Shown here: positions 8,895 through 16,796 of the stretch, in pieces
How the letters are laid out: every line of letters starts with the position of its first letter
How positions within the stretch are numbered: the stretch's first letter is position 1
NCBI RefSeq assembly: GCF_030272705.1
Contig: NZ_JARFYM010000033.1
Location: 1-64,000, forward strand
DNA from: Rhizobium mayense
GTDB lineage: Bacteria > Pseudomonadota > Alphaproteobacteria > Rhizobiales > Rhizobiaceae
Length of the DNA stretch: 64,000 nucleotides
Reading direction: 5' to 3'
The notes under the pieces: model-generated
What the model saw: the letters and a program-made list of their open reading frames with translations, nothing else
The model's database searches: none
What the model was told of the DNA's origin: nothing
Position numbers and translations under genes: made by a program

Positions 8895-9755
8895 TTACAA
8901 TCCGTACCGCCCCCACAATGCCTTTTCCTCTGCCACCTCTGCAAGTCCGGAGGCAAGGCCGGCGCCGATGCCGTCCATGCCCGAAAGGGAAATGCCGGGC
9001 GCACGGCGGCCGAAGAGGCTGCGCGGCGTGGTGACCAGCTCGAGCTTGACCTTGTCGCCGAAACGCTTCCTCAGTTCCTGGCGCATATCGCCGAGCCCGT
9101 CGATCAGGCCGAGTTCCAGACCGCGCCCGCCGGTCCAGAAGAGGCCGGAAAACACGTCCTCGTCGCTGGCAAGTTTACCCGCCCGACGCTCGCGCACCAT
9201 GTCGATGAAAACCTTGTGGATTTCTAGTTGCAGGCTCTTCAGATATTCGATGTCCTTTTCCTTCTCCGGCTGGAACGGATCGAGGATCACCTTGTTTTCG
9301 CCGGCGGTATAGACGCGACGCTCGACCCCGAGCTTCTTCAAGAGCTCCGGAAAACCGAACCCGCCGGAGACGACGCCGATGGAACCGACGATGGAGGTGG
9401 CATCGGCAATGATCTCGTCGCCGGCGAGCGCGATCATGTAACCGCCGGATGCCGCGACATCTTCGACGAAGACCAGCACCTTCTTCTGTTTCTCACGAGC
9501 AAGATCGCGGATGCGATTATAGATCATCCGCGATTGCACCGGCGAACCGCCCGGCGAATTGATGACGATCGCAACGGCCGGGGCAGCCTTCATACTGAAG
9601 GCCCTTTCCAGCGCCAGTGAGACACCCGCAAGGTTCAGCGACTGCCGGAGAGGCCCGCCGCCGGACGCGATGACGCCGCTCAGCCGGACGACAGGAACAA
9701 CCATTAAATCCTTGCGAAATCGCTTCGGAAGCATGCGCCTGAAAAATCCAGCCAT
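8895..9755 (-). CDS. sppA: Signal peptide peptidase SppA-type serine protease (S49)
   Basis: A 286-residue S49 peptidase. The start at 9755 is supported by AGGAA 7-8 bases upstream; longer in-frame starts exist at 9773 and 9875. The catalytic serine is S103 in VAASGGYMIALAG, and the substrate region includes INSPGGSPVQSR. A conserved lysine in YTAGENKVILDPFQP is the likely general base. No convincing transmembrane helix is visible apart from a short hydrophobic stretch at residues 17-30. Family members cleave remnant signal peptides or other membrane peptides. This is probably the first gene of the sppA-glyQ-lemA-aroA-DUF2207-glyS block. Confidence 0.92.
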   Translation of the reverse strand: MAGFFRRMLPKRFRKDLMVVPVVRLSGVIASGGGPLRQSLNLAGVSLALERAFSMKAAPAVAIVINSPGGSPVQSRMIYNRIRDLAREKQKKVLVFVEDVAASGGYMIALAGDEIIADATSIVGSIGVVSGGFGFPELLKKLGVERRVYTAGENKVILDPFQPEKEKDIEYLKSLQLEIHKVFIDMVRERRAGKLASDEDVFSGLFWTGGRGLELGLIDGLGDMRQELRKRFGDKVKLELVTTPRSLFGRRAPGISLSGMDGIGAGLASGLAEVAEEKALWGRYGL

Positions 9756-9943
9756 TCGTCGTTCCTGATTCATGATGTTTGCTGCAGGTGATGTATGCAT
9801 GGAAACGGCAAACGCAACATCAATCATTGCATTTCGCGCCCGGATTCCTTCAGCCGGCATAGTTTTCGTCAACATGAAGAGAGGATGAGGAAGACGAGAG
9901 GACTGGCTTTCGCGCCGCGGCAGCTCGCTTCGCCAGGCTCAGC

Positions 9944-10993
9944 TTAGGGGCTTGGTTTCAGCGCGCGAGCGAAAGCAGCAACGACCATGTCGATCAGCCG
10001 CGTGTGGATTTCGTTACGTGAGCGTCCTCCGCCATCCGAGCAGATCGGATCACCTATCTTTTCGGATTCAGCGATCTCGGCTGCACCGGGCTTGCATTCG
10101 GGAAACATGCTGAAGTGGCTCGCATCTTCGATCGTGGAATACGTCGCATGTGGAATGGCTTCTGCAATCTTGGTAGCCTGCACGGTCTGAGGGATCTTTC
10201 CGGGTTGGCCTAGATTTACGAGATCAACAGGAACTGAAATTCGGGAAAAGGTGTTGAATTCAAAGACATCGACGGGTGCGGGATCAATCGCCATCGCAAA
10301 CCTGATGCGCGCATCTTCATTGTCGCGACCGGCCAACGCCATGTCCATGGCATGTAAATCGACGCCGCTTTGCTTGACCCATTCACAAAGCGAAGCATTG
10401 AGCGCGTCCGTATCGCAATAGCTTGCCAAGCGCTTGGGGTCGATGCGAGCGCCCGCTATTGCAAGTGCCGTGCTGCCGCCCATTGAAAGCCCGAGCACTC
10501 CTACCTCGCTAAGTTCAAGGTGCTCTTTAAAAAAGGCGCTTTTGCTCATCGCGTTCAGGGTCTCGGTGATATCCGCTGGCCTCAACCAAAGCTTCATCGT
10601 TTCCGCTGCGGATCGATTTGCACCCGCATTTCCGGGATGGGTGGGAGCGGCCACAACGAACCCCTGCTTCGCCAAGGGCATAGCAATCCAGCTCAAGGCT
10701 TGTGCGTTTCCTGCCAATCCAGCGCCATGAGAAAGCAATACCAGGGGAAATTTTCCGTGTGCGATTGGCGCGTCGAACATGGCGGGCGTCCCCACAAAAA
10801 AGAGGCTCTCACCAAGCGAGACGGGTTTGCCACCTGAGTCTGCCGGATACCAAACAGTCACGGCGAGATCGCTGCCCCGCTCCTTGGAGGGAGCCGCAAT
10901 CTGACGCACGCCGACATTTTCGCTAGCAGAGGCTGACTGCTCCGTTATCACGATGACGCAAAGCATAAGCGCAATTATCATCAAGAATTTCAT
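9944..10993 (-). CDS. Secreted alpha/beta hydrolase, PAF-acetylhydrolase/dienelactone hydrolase-like
   Basis: A predicted secreted hydrolase of about 349 residues. The start at 10993 is supported by AGAGGAAAACA just before the ATG and opens a signal peptide (MKFLMIIALMLCVIVITEQS, cleavage after SAS). The oxyanion region LLSHGAGLAGN (about 86-96) and nucleophile elbow GLSMGGS (S170) are visible; a late DASHFSMF supplies the likely catalytic histidine. It resembles the COG4188 dienelactone/PAF-acetylhydrolase group; the substrate is unknown. Codon use is visibly less GC-rich than in the sppA and mntH neighbours. It is part of a patch with the AraC regulator and gltS that may be acquired. Confidence 0.85.
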   Translation of the reverse strand: MKFLMIIALMLCVIVITEQSASASENVGVRQIAAPSKERGSDLAVTVWYPADSGGKPVSLGESLFFVGTPAMFDAPIAHGKFPLVLLSHGAGLAGNAQALSWIAMPLAKQGFVVAAPTHPGNAGANRSAAETMKLWLRPADITETLNAMSKSAFFKEHLELSEVGVLGLSMGGSTALAIAGARIDPKRLASYCDTDALNASLCEWVKQSGVDLHAMDMALAGRDNEDARIRFAMAIDPAPVDVFEFNTFSRISVPVDLVNLGQPGKIPQTVQATKIAEAIPHATYSTIEDASHFSMFPECKPGAAEIAESEKIGDPICSDGGGRSRNEIHTRLIDMVVAAFARALKPSP

Positions 10994-11186
10994 TGTTTTC
11001 CTCTTGCCGTCTTTATCCTCGACATACCTTCTCTGCCGCACTCGGATTGATGGCGGATTGGGGCGGCGTATGCTCAGGCTTAAGATCGGCGGGAAAACAG
11101 ACCGACTCGCCCTCGAACGCGATCTTGGACGTCCGAGATCGTGATTTAGGTCGTTTCGTGCGATGATTGTTGCCCGAGGCGGAGAA

Positions 11187-12278
11187 TTAGGAAGAGACGG
11201 GGGCCTCAGCCTGCCCCTCAGGTGCAGCAGGTGTTTCGCTACCGACGCGGCGATAGGCGCTGGGGGTCATGCCCATGATGCGCAGGAACTCGCGATTGAA
11301 GTTCGACTTCGTGCCAAAACCCGATTCCAGCATGATGACCGTCACCGGATCTCGCGTGGCGACCAGCCGTCGCTTCGCATCATCGACCCTGTACTCGTTC
11401 ACGATCTGAGAGACGTTGCGACCGTGAACTCGGTTCAGAGCGCCAGAAATCTGCCGCGCAGGTATGCCAACGCGCCGCGCGAGGCGTTCCAACGTCAGGT
11501 CGGGGTCGCGATAGAGATGTTGCGCGCTCATCAGGGCATCGATCCGCTGCACTATGGCTGCGTCCTCCTCGCTGCCTGAAGAGGATGGAAGAGAAGATAG
11601 AGCTTCAGGAGCGGCCAAGACGACGCTCCGCTCCGGAGCGTTGGGTTCCGTTTGGGGGCGAGTATCGTCTGCGACCGTCGCGGCATAACCTGCAACGGTC
11701 AACCACAGCACGCTCGCAACGGTCAGGAGCGTTCGGGCCTGCTGACCGTTAGCAAAGGAGAGGTCGAGCGACACCGCTGCGTCAATAAAGGCCGTCATAA
11801 CAAGCAAAATCGCTACCGCGACGAGCGCCTTATGCGCGGTCCACTCATCGCTGATACGCACGGCGGCAAGTGCGCCCGGCCCCTGTCGCGCAACGCGCAG
11901 GAGCGCAATACCGTATCCAAGATAGATCGCAAAAAGAGCGACATCGATTGGCGCGCGCCAGAAGACAACCAGAGCCGCAACGAGACTCACCGGTATCAGA
12001 TGCAGCAACAGGTCTAAGGGCCTTGCAACGCTATTGCGACGAAGCTGATCGAAAGCTGCGAAGCACAGCGCTGGCACCACCGCCGCGCCGATGGGCTGGA
12101 TAATTCGTGCCGAATACCAACCAGCGTTCCAGTTCAGTCCCGACAAAATCGCTTGAACGGCGAGGGTTGCGACGAGTAGCGGAAACAGCCCAAGCTTTCG
12201 CTCTCCCTGTCGGATCATCCGCACAAGGATCAGGCAAAGAAGAAGGGAAACAACGAACGGCAGCGGTATCGAAGGCAT
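11187..12278 (-). CDS. Membrane-anchored AraC-family transcriptional regulator
   Basis: A 363-residue regulator. The N-terminal about 205 residues are hydrophobic and appear to form around seven transmembrane helices (for example FVVSLLLCLILV, LFPLLVATLAVQAIL, LIPVSLVAALVVFW). A low-complexity linker follows (about 210-240). The C-terminal AraC DNA-binding domain spans about 245-345, with two helix-turn-helix units: LTLERLARRVGIPARQISGA, then ITVI-type VTVIMLESGFGTKSNFNREF and PSAYRR. This architecture places DNA binding at the membrane. It is divergent from gltS and upstream of the hydrolase gene, so either could be a target; that is inference. Confidence 0.88.
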   Translation of the reverse strand: MPSIPLPFVVSLLLCLILVRMIRQGERKLGLFPLLVATLAVQAILSGLNWNAGWYSARIIQPIGAAVVPALCFAAFDQLRRNSVARPLDLLLHLIPVSLVAALVVFWRAPIDVALFAIYLGYGIALLRVARQGPGALAAVRISDEWTAHKALVAVAILLVMTAFIDAAVSLDLSFANGQQARTLLTVASVLWLTVAGYAATVADDTRPQTEPNAPERSVVLAAPEALSSLPSSSGSEEDAAIVQRIDALMSAQHLYRDPDLTLERLARRVGIPARQISGALNRVHGRNVSQIVNEYRVDDAKRRLVATRDPVTVIMLESGFGTKSNFNREFLRIMGMTPSAYRRVGSETPAAPEGQAEAPVSS

Positions 12279-12640
12279 GGATGACCATTATCACGTAAGG
12301 TCTCTTGGTCGTATCCGTGCGCCATCTGGAATTCGCAAAAAATACCGATTAAAGCGACACTTGTTTCGCCGGTTTCGCACCGTCGCACAATAGCGAATCA
12401 TGCAACGTGCGCGATGACCGCTCCTGCGCCAATCGCGGCCAACGGCGGCCGTTGCCCTAGACACTGGCAATCACCGAATTCGGCCCCCAGGGTGCCACGT
12501 TCAATTGCGCGCCGATGTACGGCCACTTTAATGCTCTTGAACGAGAGTACCGAGCCTCTTTTCCGCTCGTCTATTCGTCTGGCGCATGTCAAGGTGACGA
12601 ACAAAGGTGCGTTCGGCTGCAACCAAGGTGAAGGTGGTCC
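12279..12640. promoter_or_regulatory. Divergent intergenic region between the AraC-type regulator and gltS
   Basis: This 362-base stretch separates two divergent genes and should hold both promoters. I found no convincing gene, terminator or long palindrome. Short ORFs on both strands (for example 12398-12622 on minus) are not protein-like. AraC-type direct repeats could not be identified by eye. Confidence 0.4.
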
Positions 12641-13846
12641 ATGTCGGTAATGCAGATCCCGGGACTGCTATCGTTCACCATTGCAATCCTCGTGTTCTTC
12701 GCTGGTGCAAACCTCAACCGTTTCATTCCCGTTCTTGCTCGGTGGAGCATACCCGAAGCGGTGACTGGTGGCCTGCTCGCCGCCCTGATAACGCTGGTCG
12801 CGTATGAGTTCTTCGGTTTGGAGATCAGTTTTACGCTCGCCGCACGCGACATGCTTCTTCTCTATTTCTTCACCGGGGTGGGCCTCAACGCCAGGCTCTC
12901 CGACCTCCTGGCTGGAGGCAAGCCATTTCTTATCTTGTTGGCTATCACGCTTGTATTTCTGGTCATCCAGAACGTAATCGCCATCGGAGTCAGCGACATA
13001 CTCGGCCTCCCAGATGGCATGGCAATCTTGCTCGGCTCCACGTCGCTGATCGGCGGTCACGGCACGACGATTGCCTGGGCGCCGATTATCACCAGCCGTT
13101 TCGGACTGACGAATGCGCTTGAAATCGGCATTGCCAGCGCAACGCTTGGCCTTGTTATCGCCAGCCTCATCGGTGGACCGACCGCGCAATTCCTGATCAA
13201 ACGCTATGGCCTGAGCGGCCCCGCCACGGAAGAATTGGTGATCGGTGTATCGCGCGCTGCAGAAAGCAGCCATGAAGATGATGTCAGCTATGTCAGCCTG
13301 CTGCGAGCCTTGCTCGTGACCAATATCGCCATTCTCATCGGGTACGCCTTGCATGAGATCATCGTGGAGGCTGGCGTCAATCTTCCGCTGTTCGTCGTCT
13401 GCCTACTGGTCGCGATCGTGATGACGAACACCGTTCCGCTGCTCGCACCGCGCCTCCCTTGGCCGACACGCACGCGAGCGCTTTCGCTCATCTCCGATCT
13501 CTCGTTGAACGTCTTTCTCGCAATGTCGCTGATGAGCATGCAGTTGTGGGCTCTCAGCGGACTCGGCTTAGCGCTTGTGATCGTCCTCGTCGTGCAGACG
13601 ATTGCGGTCGTCGTTTATGTCCTGTTCGTTGTGTTCCCCGCGATGGGCCGTACGTATGATGCGGCGGTGATTTCTGCAGGCTTCTTTGGTATCTCGCTTG
13701 GAGCGACCCCGACTGCAATCGCCAACATGACGGCGGTGACCAAAACTCATGGGGCAGCAACCATCGCCTTCATCATTCTGCCGCTCGTCTCCGCATTCTT
13801 CATCGATCTGGCAAACGCAGCCGTGCTTGGGTTCCTTGTTCGGTGA
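12641..13846 (+). CDS. gltS: Sodium/glutamate symporter GltS
   Basis: A 401-residue inner-membrane carrier of the ESS/GltS family, importing glutamate with sodium. Ten or more hydrophobic helices run through the whole protein. The family hallmarks are FFTGVGLNARLSDLLAGGK, the re-entrant loop GSTSLIGGHGTTIAWAPI (about residues 128-145) and, in the second half, FFGISLGATPTAIANMTAVT, the inverted-repeat counterpart. It begins MSVMQIPGLL; GGTGAAGGTGG lies just upstream of the ATG. Length matches the family. It is divergent from the AraC-type regulator, which may control it (inference). Confidence 0.94.
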   Translation: MSVMQIPGLLSFTIAILVFFAGANLNRFIPVLARWSIPEAVTGGLLAALITLVAYEFFGLEISFTLAARDMLLLYFFTGVGLNARLSDLLAGGKPFLILLAITLVFLVIQNVIAIGVSDILGLPDGMAILLGSTSLIGGHGTTIAWAPIITSRFGLTNALEIGIASATLGLVIASLIGGPTAQFLIKRYGLSGPATEELVIGVSRAAESSHEDDVSYVSLLRALLVTNIAILIGYALHEIIVEAGVNLPLFVVCLLVAIVMTNTVPLLAPRLPWPTRTRALSLISDLSLNVFLAMSLMSMQLWALSGLGLALVIVLVVQTIAVVVYVLFVVFPAMGRTYDAAVISAGFFGISLGATPTAIANMTAVTKTHGAATIAFIILPLVSAFFIDLANAAVLGFLVR

Positions 13847-13893
13847 TTGATCCTGCGTCATCTGTAGTCCACGGCTAAGCCCGTCAGCGAACA

Positions 13894-13919
13894 AAAAAGG
13901 GCCGCCCTTGCGGGCGGCC
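13894..13919 (-). terminator. Minus-strand intrinsic terminator between gltS and mntH
   Basis: A perfect 8-bp stem GGCCGCCC / GGGCGGCC with loop TTGC lies at 13900-13919. The run of six A residues at 13893-13898 becomes a U-tract only on the minus-strand transcript. No annotated minus-strand gene ends here, so it implies a short minus-strand transcript from the 13.92-14.2 kb region. It may also serve gltS weakly in the plus direction. Confidence 0.7.
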
Positions 13920-13971
13920 AGAGGCAGATGGAGGTCTGCTTGTTATTCCGGGATTGCGGCTGCCCGACGGA

Positions 13972-14040
13972 TCAGGTGGCTTCCACCGTGCCGCACATCA
14001 ACATCGGCATCATATTCATGGCGGGATTCATCTTGATCAT
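13972..14040 (-). CDS. Possible methionine-rich micro-ORF upstream of the minus-strand terminator
   Basis: On the minus strand, ATG 14040 opens a 22-codon ORF with eight methionines and one cysteine (it begins MIKMNPAMNMMPML and ends GTVEAT). It lies within the untranslated stretch that ends at the terminator near 13894. A second frame (start near 14060, MRLSGGDDQDE) is also open, and a short purine-rich GGCGGAG abuts the ATG rather than being well spaced. Methionine and cysteine richness would suit metal binding beside a manganese transporter gene, but this is speculation; the locus may instead be a small RNA. Confidence 0.2.
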   Translation of the reverse strand: MIKMNPAMNMMPMLMCGTVEAT

Positions 14041-14261
14041 CTCCGCCGCTCAGCCGCATTTCGGCTCTCGGTGAGGATTCGGATAGAACGACCAAAAATA
14101 ACGCCCGATATAAAAAAACGTTCCAACACTCTTTTCTAAATCAGATTGAAGGCTCGTCCGCCTGATATCGAGCAAATTCGTTATCGCGAATTTTCCTCCG
14201 TTATCGTGGATTGCACGAAAGTCACAGCCGCGGCGAATGTGGCCGGGAATGGTTTCTCTTG

Positions 14262-14290
14262 TTGCGAATGAATTGCATTATCATTCTAAA
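14262..14290 (+). promoter_or_regulatory. mntH promoter with embedded Fur/Mur-like operator
   Basis: A plausible sigma-70 promoter: -35 TTGCGA (14262-14267), 17-base spacer, -10 TCTAAA (14285-14290). The spacer and flanks contain AATGAATTGCATTATCATT (14267-14285), whose outer arms AATGA and TCATT are inverted, like a Fur-family box. An overlapping imperfect palindrome TGCGAATGAATTGCA (14263-14277) resembles Mur-responsive sequences of rhizobia. A repressor here would block RNA polymerase. The start codon lies about 40 bases downstream. Confidence 0.55.
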
Positions 14291-14329
14291 CCGCTTACCT
14301 CTTGCAGGATCGAAGCCTGCGGAATCCCT

Positions 14330-15664
14330 ATGGATATCATGAAACCCGAGCCCGATGCTGGCTGGCGTCACGATCGGCAAGAGGGCACTCTTTCCGATGT
14401 CTACCGCTCCGTCGAAACCGCCAAGGGCGGCTCGACGCTGCGCCGCATCGCCGCCTTCGCCGGTCCGGGCTATCTCGTCGCTGTCGGCTACATGGACCCA
14501 GGCAACTGGGCGACCTCGCTCGCGGGCGGATCGAGATTCGGCTATGCGCTGCTCACCGTCGCGCTGTTGTCCAACATCATGGCGGTGGTGCTGCAGGCGC
14601 TCTGCGCACGGCTAGCGATCGCTACCGGCCGCGACCTAGCGCAAGCATGCCGAGATGCCTTTCCGCGCTTCGTCTCCGTGCCGCTCTGGGCGATGGCGGA
14701 AATCGCCATCATCGCGACGGATATCGCAGAAGTCGTCGGCACCGCCATCGGCCTCAATCTGGTCTTCGGGCTGCCGCTCGAATTCGGCGTGCTGGTCACC
14801 GCATTCGATGTGTTTCTCATCCTTTTCCTGCAGCGCCTGGGCTTTCGCTGGGTGGAAGCGCTGATCATCACCTTGCTCGGTGTCATCGCCTTCTGTTTCG
14901 GCATTCAGGTCTTCCTCGCCGATCCCAATTGGGGCGAGGTCATCAAGGGCTTTTTCCCGACGACGGCGATCGTCAGGGATCCCAACATGCTCTATCTCGC
15001 GCTCGGCATCCTCGGCGCGACGGTCATGCCGCACAATCTCTATCTGCATTCCGGCATCGTGCAGACCCGCGCTTTCGGTCATACGCTGCCGGAAAAGAAA
15101 GAGGCGCTGACCTATGCCACGATCGATTCGACCGTGGCGCTGACCTTTGCGCTGCTCATCAACGCCTCCATCCTCATTCTCGCCGGGGCGGCGTTTCACG
15201 CGCGCGGCCATACCGATGTGGTGGAGCTCGCCCAAGCCGAATCGCTGCTTGCGCCTCTTCTGGGCCTGGCGATCGCGCCGACGCTGTTCGGGATCGCGCT
15301 TCTCTGTTGCGGCCTCAACTCGACGGTAACGGCGACACTTGCCGGGCAGATCGTCATGGAAGGTTTTCTGCGGCTGAAGGTGAAACCCTGGCTGCGACGC
15401 CTCGTGACGCGCGGGCTGGCGATCATGCCCGCCGGGATCGTCACCATCTGGTTCGGGGACTCCGGCACGGCGGAATTGCTGATCCTGACCCAGGTCGTGC
15501 TCAGCCTGCAACTTTCCTTCGCTGTCTTCCCGCTGGTCATGTTCACTGCCGACAAGACCAAGATGGGCGAGCTGGTCGCACCGCGCTGGCTGAGTACCGT
15601 CGCCTATATTATCGCCGTCATCATCGCCGTTCTGAACATCAAGCTGATCTTCGACGCGTTTTAA
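14330..15664 (+). CDS. mntH: Nramp-family divalent metal (Mn2+) transporter MntH
   Basis: A 444-residue proton-coupled Mn2+/Fe2+ importer of the Nramp family in the inner membrane. The metal-binding DPGN motif is at residues 56-59 (MDPGNWATSLAGGS) and the second site MPHNLYLHSGI lies near residue 235. About eleven hydrophobic helices follow the family pattern. I chose the ATG at 14330 (MDIMKPEPD); 14339 is an alternative, and an upstream in-frame ATG at 14237 lies before the proposed promoter, so it is unlikely. In rhizobia such genes are repressed by the Fur-family regulator Mur in manganese, which fits the operator seen upstream. Confidence 0.95.
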   Translation: MDIMKPEPDAGWRHDRQEGTLSDVYRSVETAKGGSTLRRIAAFAGPGYLVAVGYMDPGNWATSLAGGSRFGYALLTVALLSNIMAVVLQALCARLAIATGRDLAQACRDAFPRFVSVPLWAMAEIAIIATDIAEVVGTAIGLNLVFGLPLEFGVLVTAFDVFLILFLQRLGFRWVEALIITLLGVIAFCFGIQVFLADPNWGEVIKGFFPTTAIVRDPNMLYLALGILGATVMPHNLYLHSGIVQTRAFGHTLPEKKEALTYATIDSTVALTFALLINASILILAGAAFHARGHTDVVELAQAESLLAPLLGLAIAPTLFGIALLCCGLNSTVTATLAGQIVMEGFLRLKVKPWLRRLVTRGLAIMPAGIVTIWFGDSGTAELLILTQVVLSLQLSFAVFPLVMFTADKTKMGELVAPRWLSTVAYIIAVIIAVLNIKLIFDAF

Positions 15665-15672
15665 AGCGTGCT

Positions 15673-16449
15673 TTACTTCCGGGAATAGGCGGCGCGGCCA
15701 TTATTGAGGTCATCGACAAAGTCGGAGAATTTGTGCGTTCCCTCGCCGTGCATGATCAGCGGCGCCCGAAGCGCCAGCCGTGCGCGTGAGCCCTTGATCG
15801 CCGTCACCAGGATGCGAACGGCATTTTCACGCTCGCGCGGATGGATGGGCGTGATCTCGATGCCGCCGAAACGGCGGCCGCAGGCGGCGATGATCTCGCC
15901 GATCGATTGCGGCCGGGCGATCAGCGACAGTTGCCCGCCCGGGATCATGATCGCGCCCGCCGTTCGCACCCAGCTTTCGAACAGGCCGTCGGTCATGGCG
16001 TGGGCCTGCGCTTTCAACGCATCCGGCGTCAACCGGTCGCTGGCATCGTTGAAAGGTGGGTTCATGATGACATGATGAAAGCTGTCATCGATGAGACCGG
16101 CGTCATTGCGCGCATTTCCGGTCAGGCTCACATCGGCTTCGACAACAGCGACACGGTCGGCGAAACGGGCATTTTCCGGAAGCACCAGGCTCTTGCGCGC
16201 AAATTCGGCCATTTCCGGCGAGCGCTCGAACAGCACCACCTTCGCCTGCTCCAGCCGGGAGGCCACAGCCATGCCGGCCGCCCCAGCGCCTGCGCCGAGG
16301 TCGGCCACCCTGATGGCGCGCTCATCAGCCACCAGCGCCGCAAGCAACATGGCGTCCATGCCGGAACGATGGCCCCTGCCCCTTGGCTGGACGATATGGA
16401 ACGCGCCGCGATGGAAGGCATCGATGGTCTCGGAAAGGTTGTCGGCCAT
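15673..16449 (-). CDS. tRNA1(Val) (adenine37-N6)-methyltransferase-like SAM enzyme
   Basis: A 258-residue class I SAM-dependent methyltransferase of the TrmN6/YfiC type. The SAM-binding loop VADLGAGAGAAGMAVASR (about residues 44-61) and the N6-adenine catalytic motif NPPFND are clear. Length and motif order fit enzymes that methylate A37 of tRNA-Val1, but the exact target cannot be proven from sequence. The start has GAGG 5-6 bases upstream. It is convergent with mntH (8-base gap) and sits 8 bases after the DUF2007 gene on the same strand, so the two are probably cotranscribed, divergent from the polyprenyl synthase gene. Confidence 0.87.
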   Translation of the reverse strand: MADNLSETIDAFHRGAFHIVQPRGRGHRSGMDAMLLAALVADERAIRVADLGAGAGAAGMAVASRLEQAKVVLFERSPEMAEFARKSLVLPENARFADRVAVVEADVSLTGNARNDAGLIDDSFHHVIMNPPFNDASDRLTPDALKAQAHAMTDGLFESWVRTAGAIMIPGGQLSLIARPQSIGEIIAACGRRFGGIEITPIHPRERENAVRILVTAIKGSRARLALRAPLIMHGEGTHKFSDFVDDLNNGRAAYSRK

Positions 16450-16457
16450 GGCGGACC

Positions 16458-16688
16458 TCAGTTGCGCACCGGACGCAACTCGTCGCCGAGGCCGGCGTCG
16501 GTCAGAATGCGCCGGGCCTGATCGGCACGCTCGTCATCGACCAGAAAGCGGCGTGGCAGCATGCCGAGCGAGCCTTCGAGAATGCTCATGCCCTGATCCG
16601 CGATGAAGCAATGAATTCCCGCGTCCTTCATCAGGCTCTCGGCGAAGGAGAGGAGAACGGGATCATTGGTGCGGATCAACTCGTGCAT
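16458..16688 (-). CDS. DUF2007 domain protein
   Basis: A 76-residue protein filling one DUF2007 domain (MHELIRTNDPVLLSFAESL, then GIHCFIADQGMSILEGS and MLPRRFLVDDERADQARRIL). The family resembles a small putative signal-transducing or PII-like fold and has no established role. The start at 16688 was chosen over 16727 because the domain begins there. It precedes the TrmN6-like gene and is divergent from the octaprenyl diphosphate synthase gene, a common arrangement in rhizobia. Confidence 0.87.
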   Translation of the reverse strand: MHELIRTNDPVLLSFAESLMKDAGIHCFIADQGMSILEGSLGMLPRRFLVDDERADQARRILTDAGLGDELRPVRN

Positions 16689-16796
16689 AAGCCTTGGGTT
16701 TCCTGTCAAATTTGCGAGACGAGACAAATCGCCTCTTGCCGCCTCTTTCGCCCCTTCTTATTGTGCTTTGCAGAAAATGAACAGGAGTCCGGATCG

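Larger units (their letters stand above)
13847..14261. other. Intergenic region between gltS and mntH
   Basis: This stretch of more than 400 bases holds the minus-strand terminator and possible micro-ORF listed separately. The rest (14041-14260) is AT-richer than the surroundings, with a TTTTTTT tract near 14112-14119 on the minus strand that could belong to a minus-strand promoter. I see no conventional gene. Confidence 0.4.

Noticed and set aside
12398..12622. Minus-strand 74-residue ORF between the AraC-type regulator and gltS
   Set aside because: It lacks a start context and family signature and lies in a divergent promoter region; at most a gene relic.
13954..14139. His-rich plus-strand ORF in the gltS-mntH gap
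   Set aside because: It lacks a ribosome-binding site, and the hairpin with U-run is oriented for the opposite strand, so a minus-strand transcript explains the region better.
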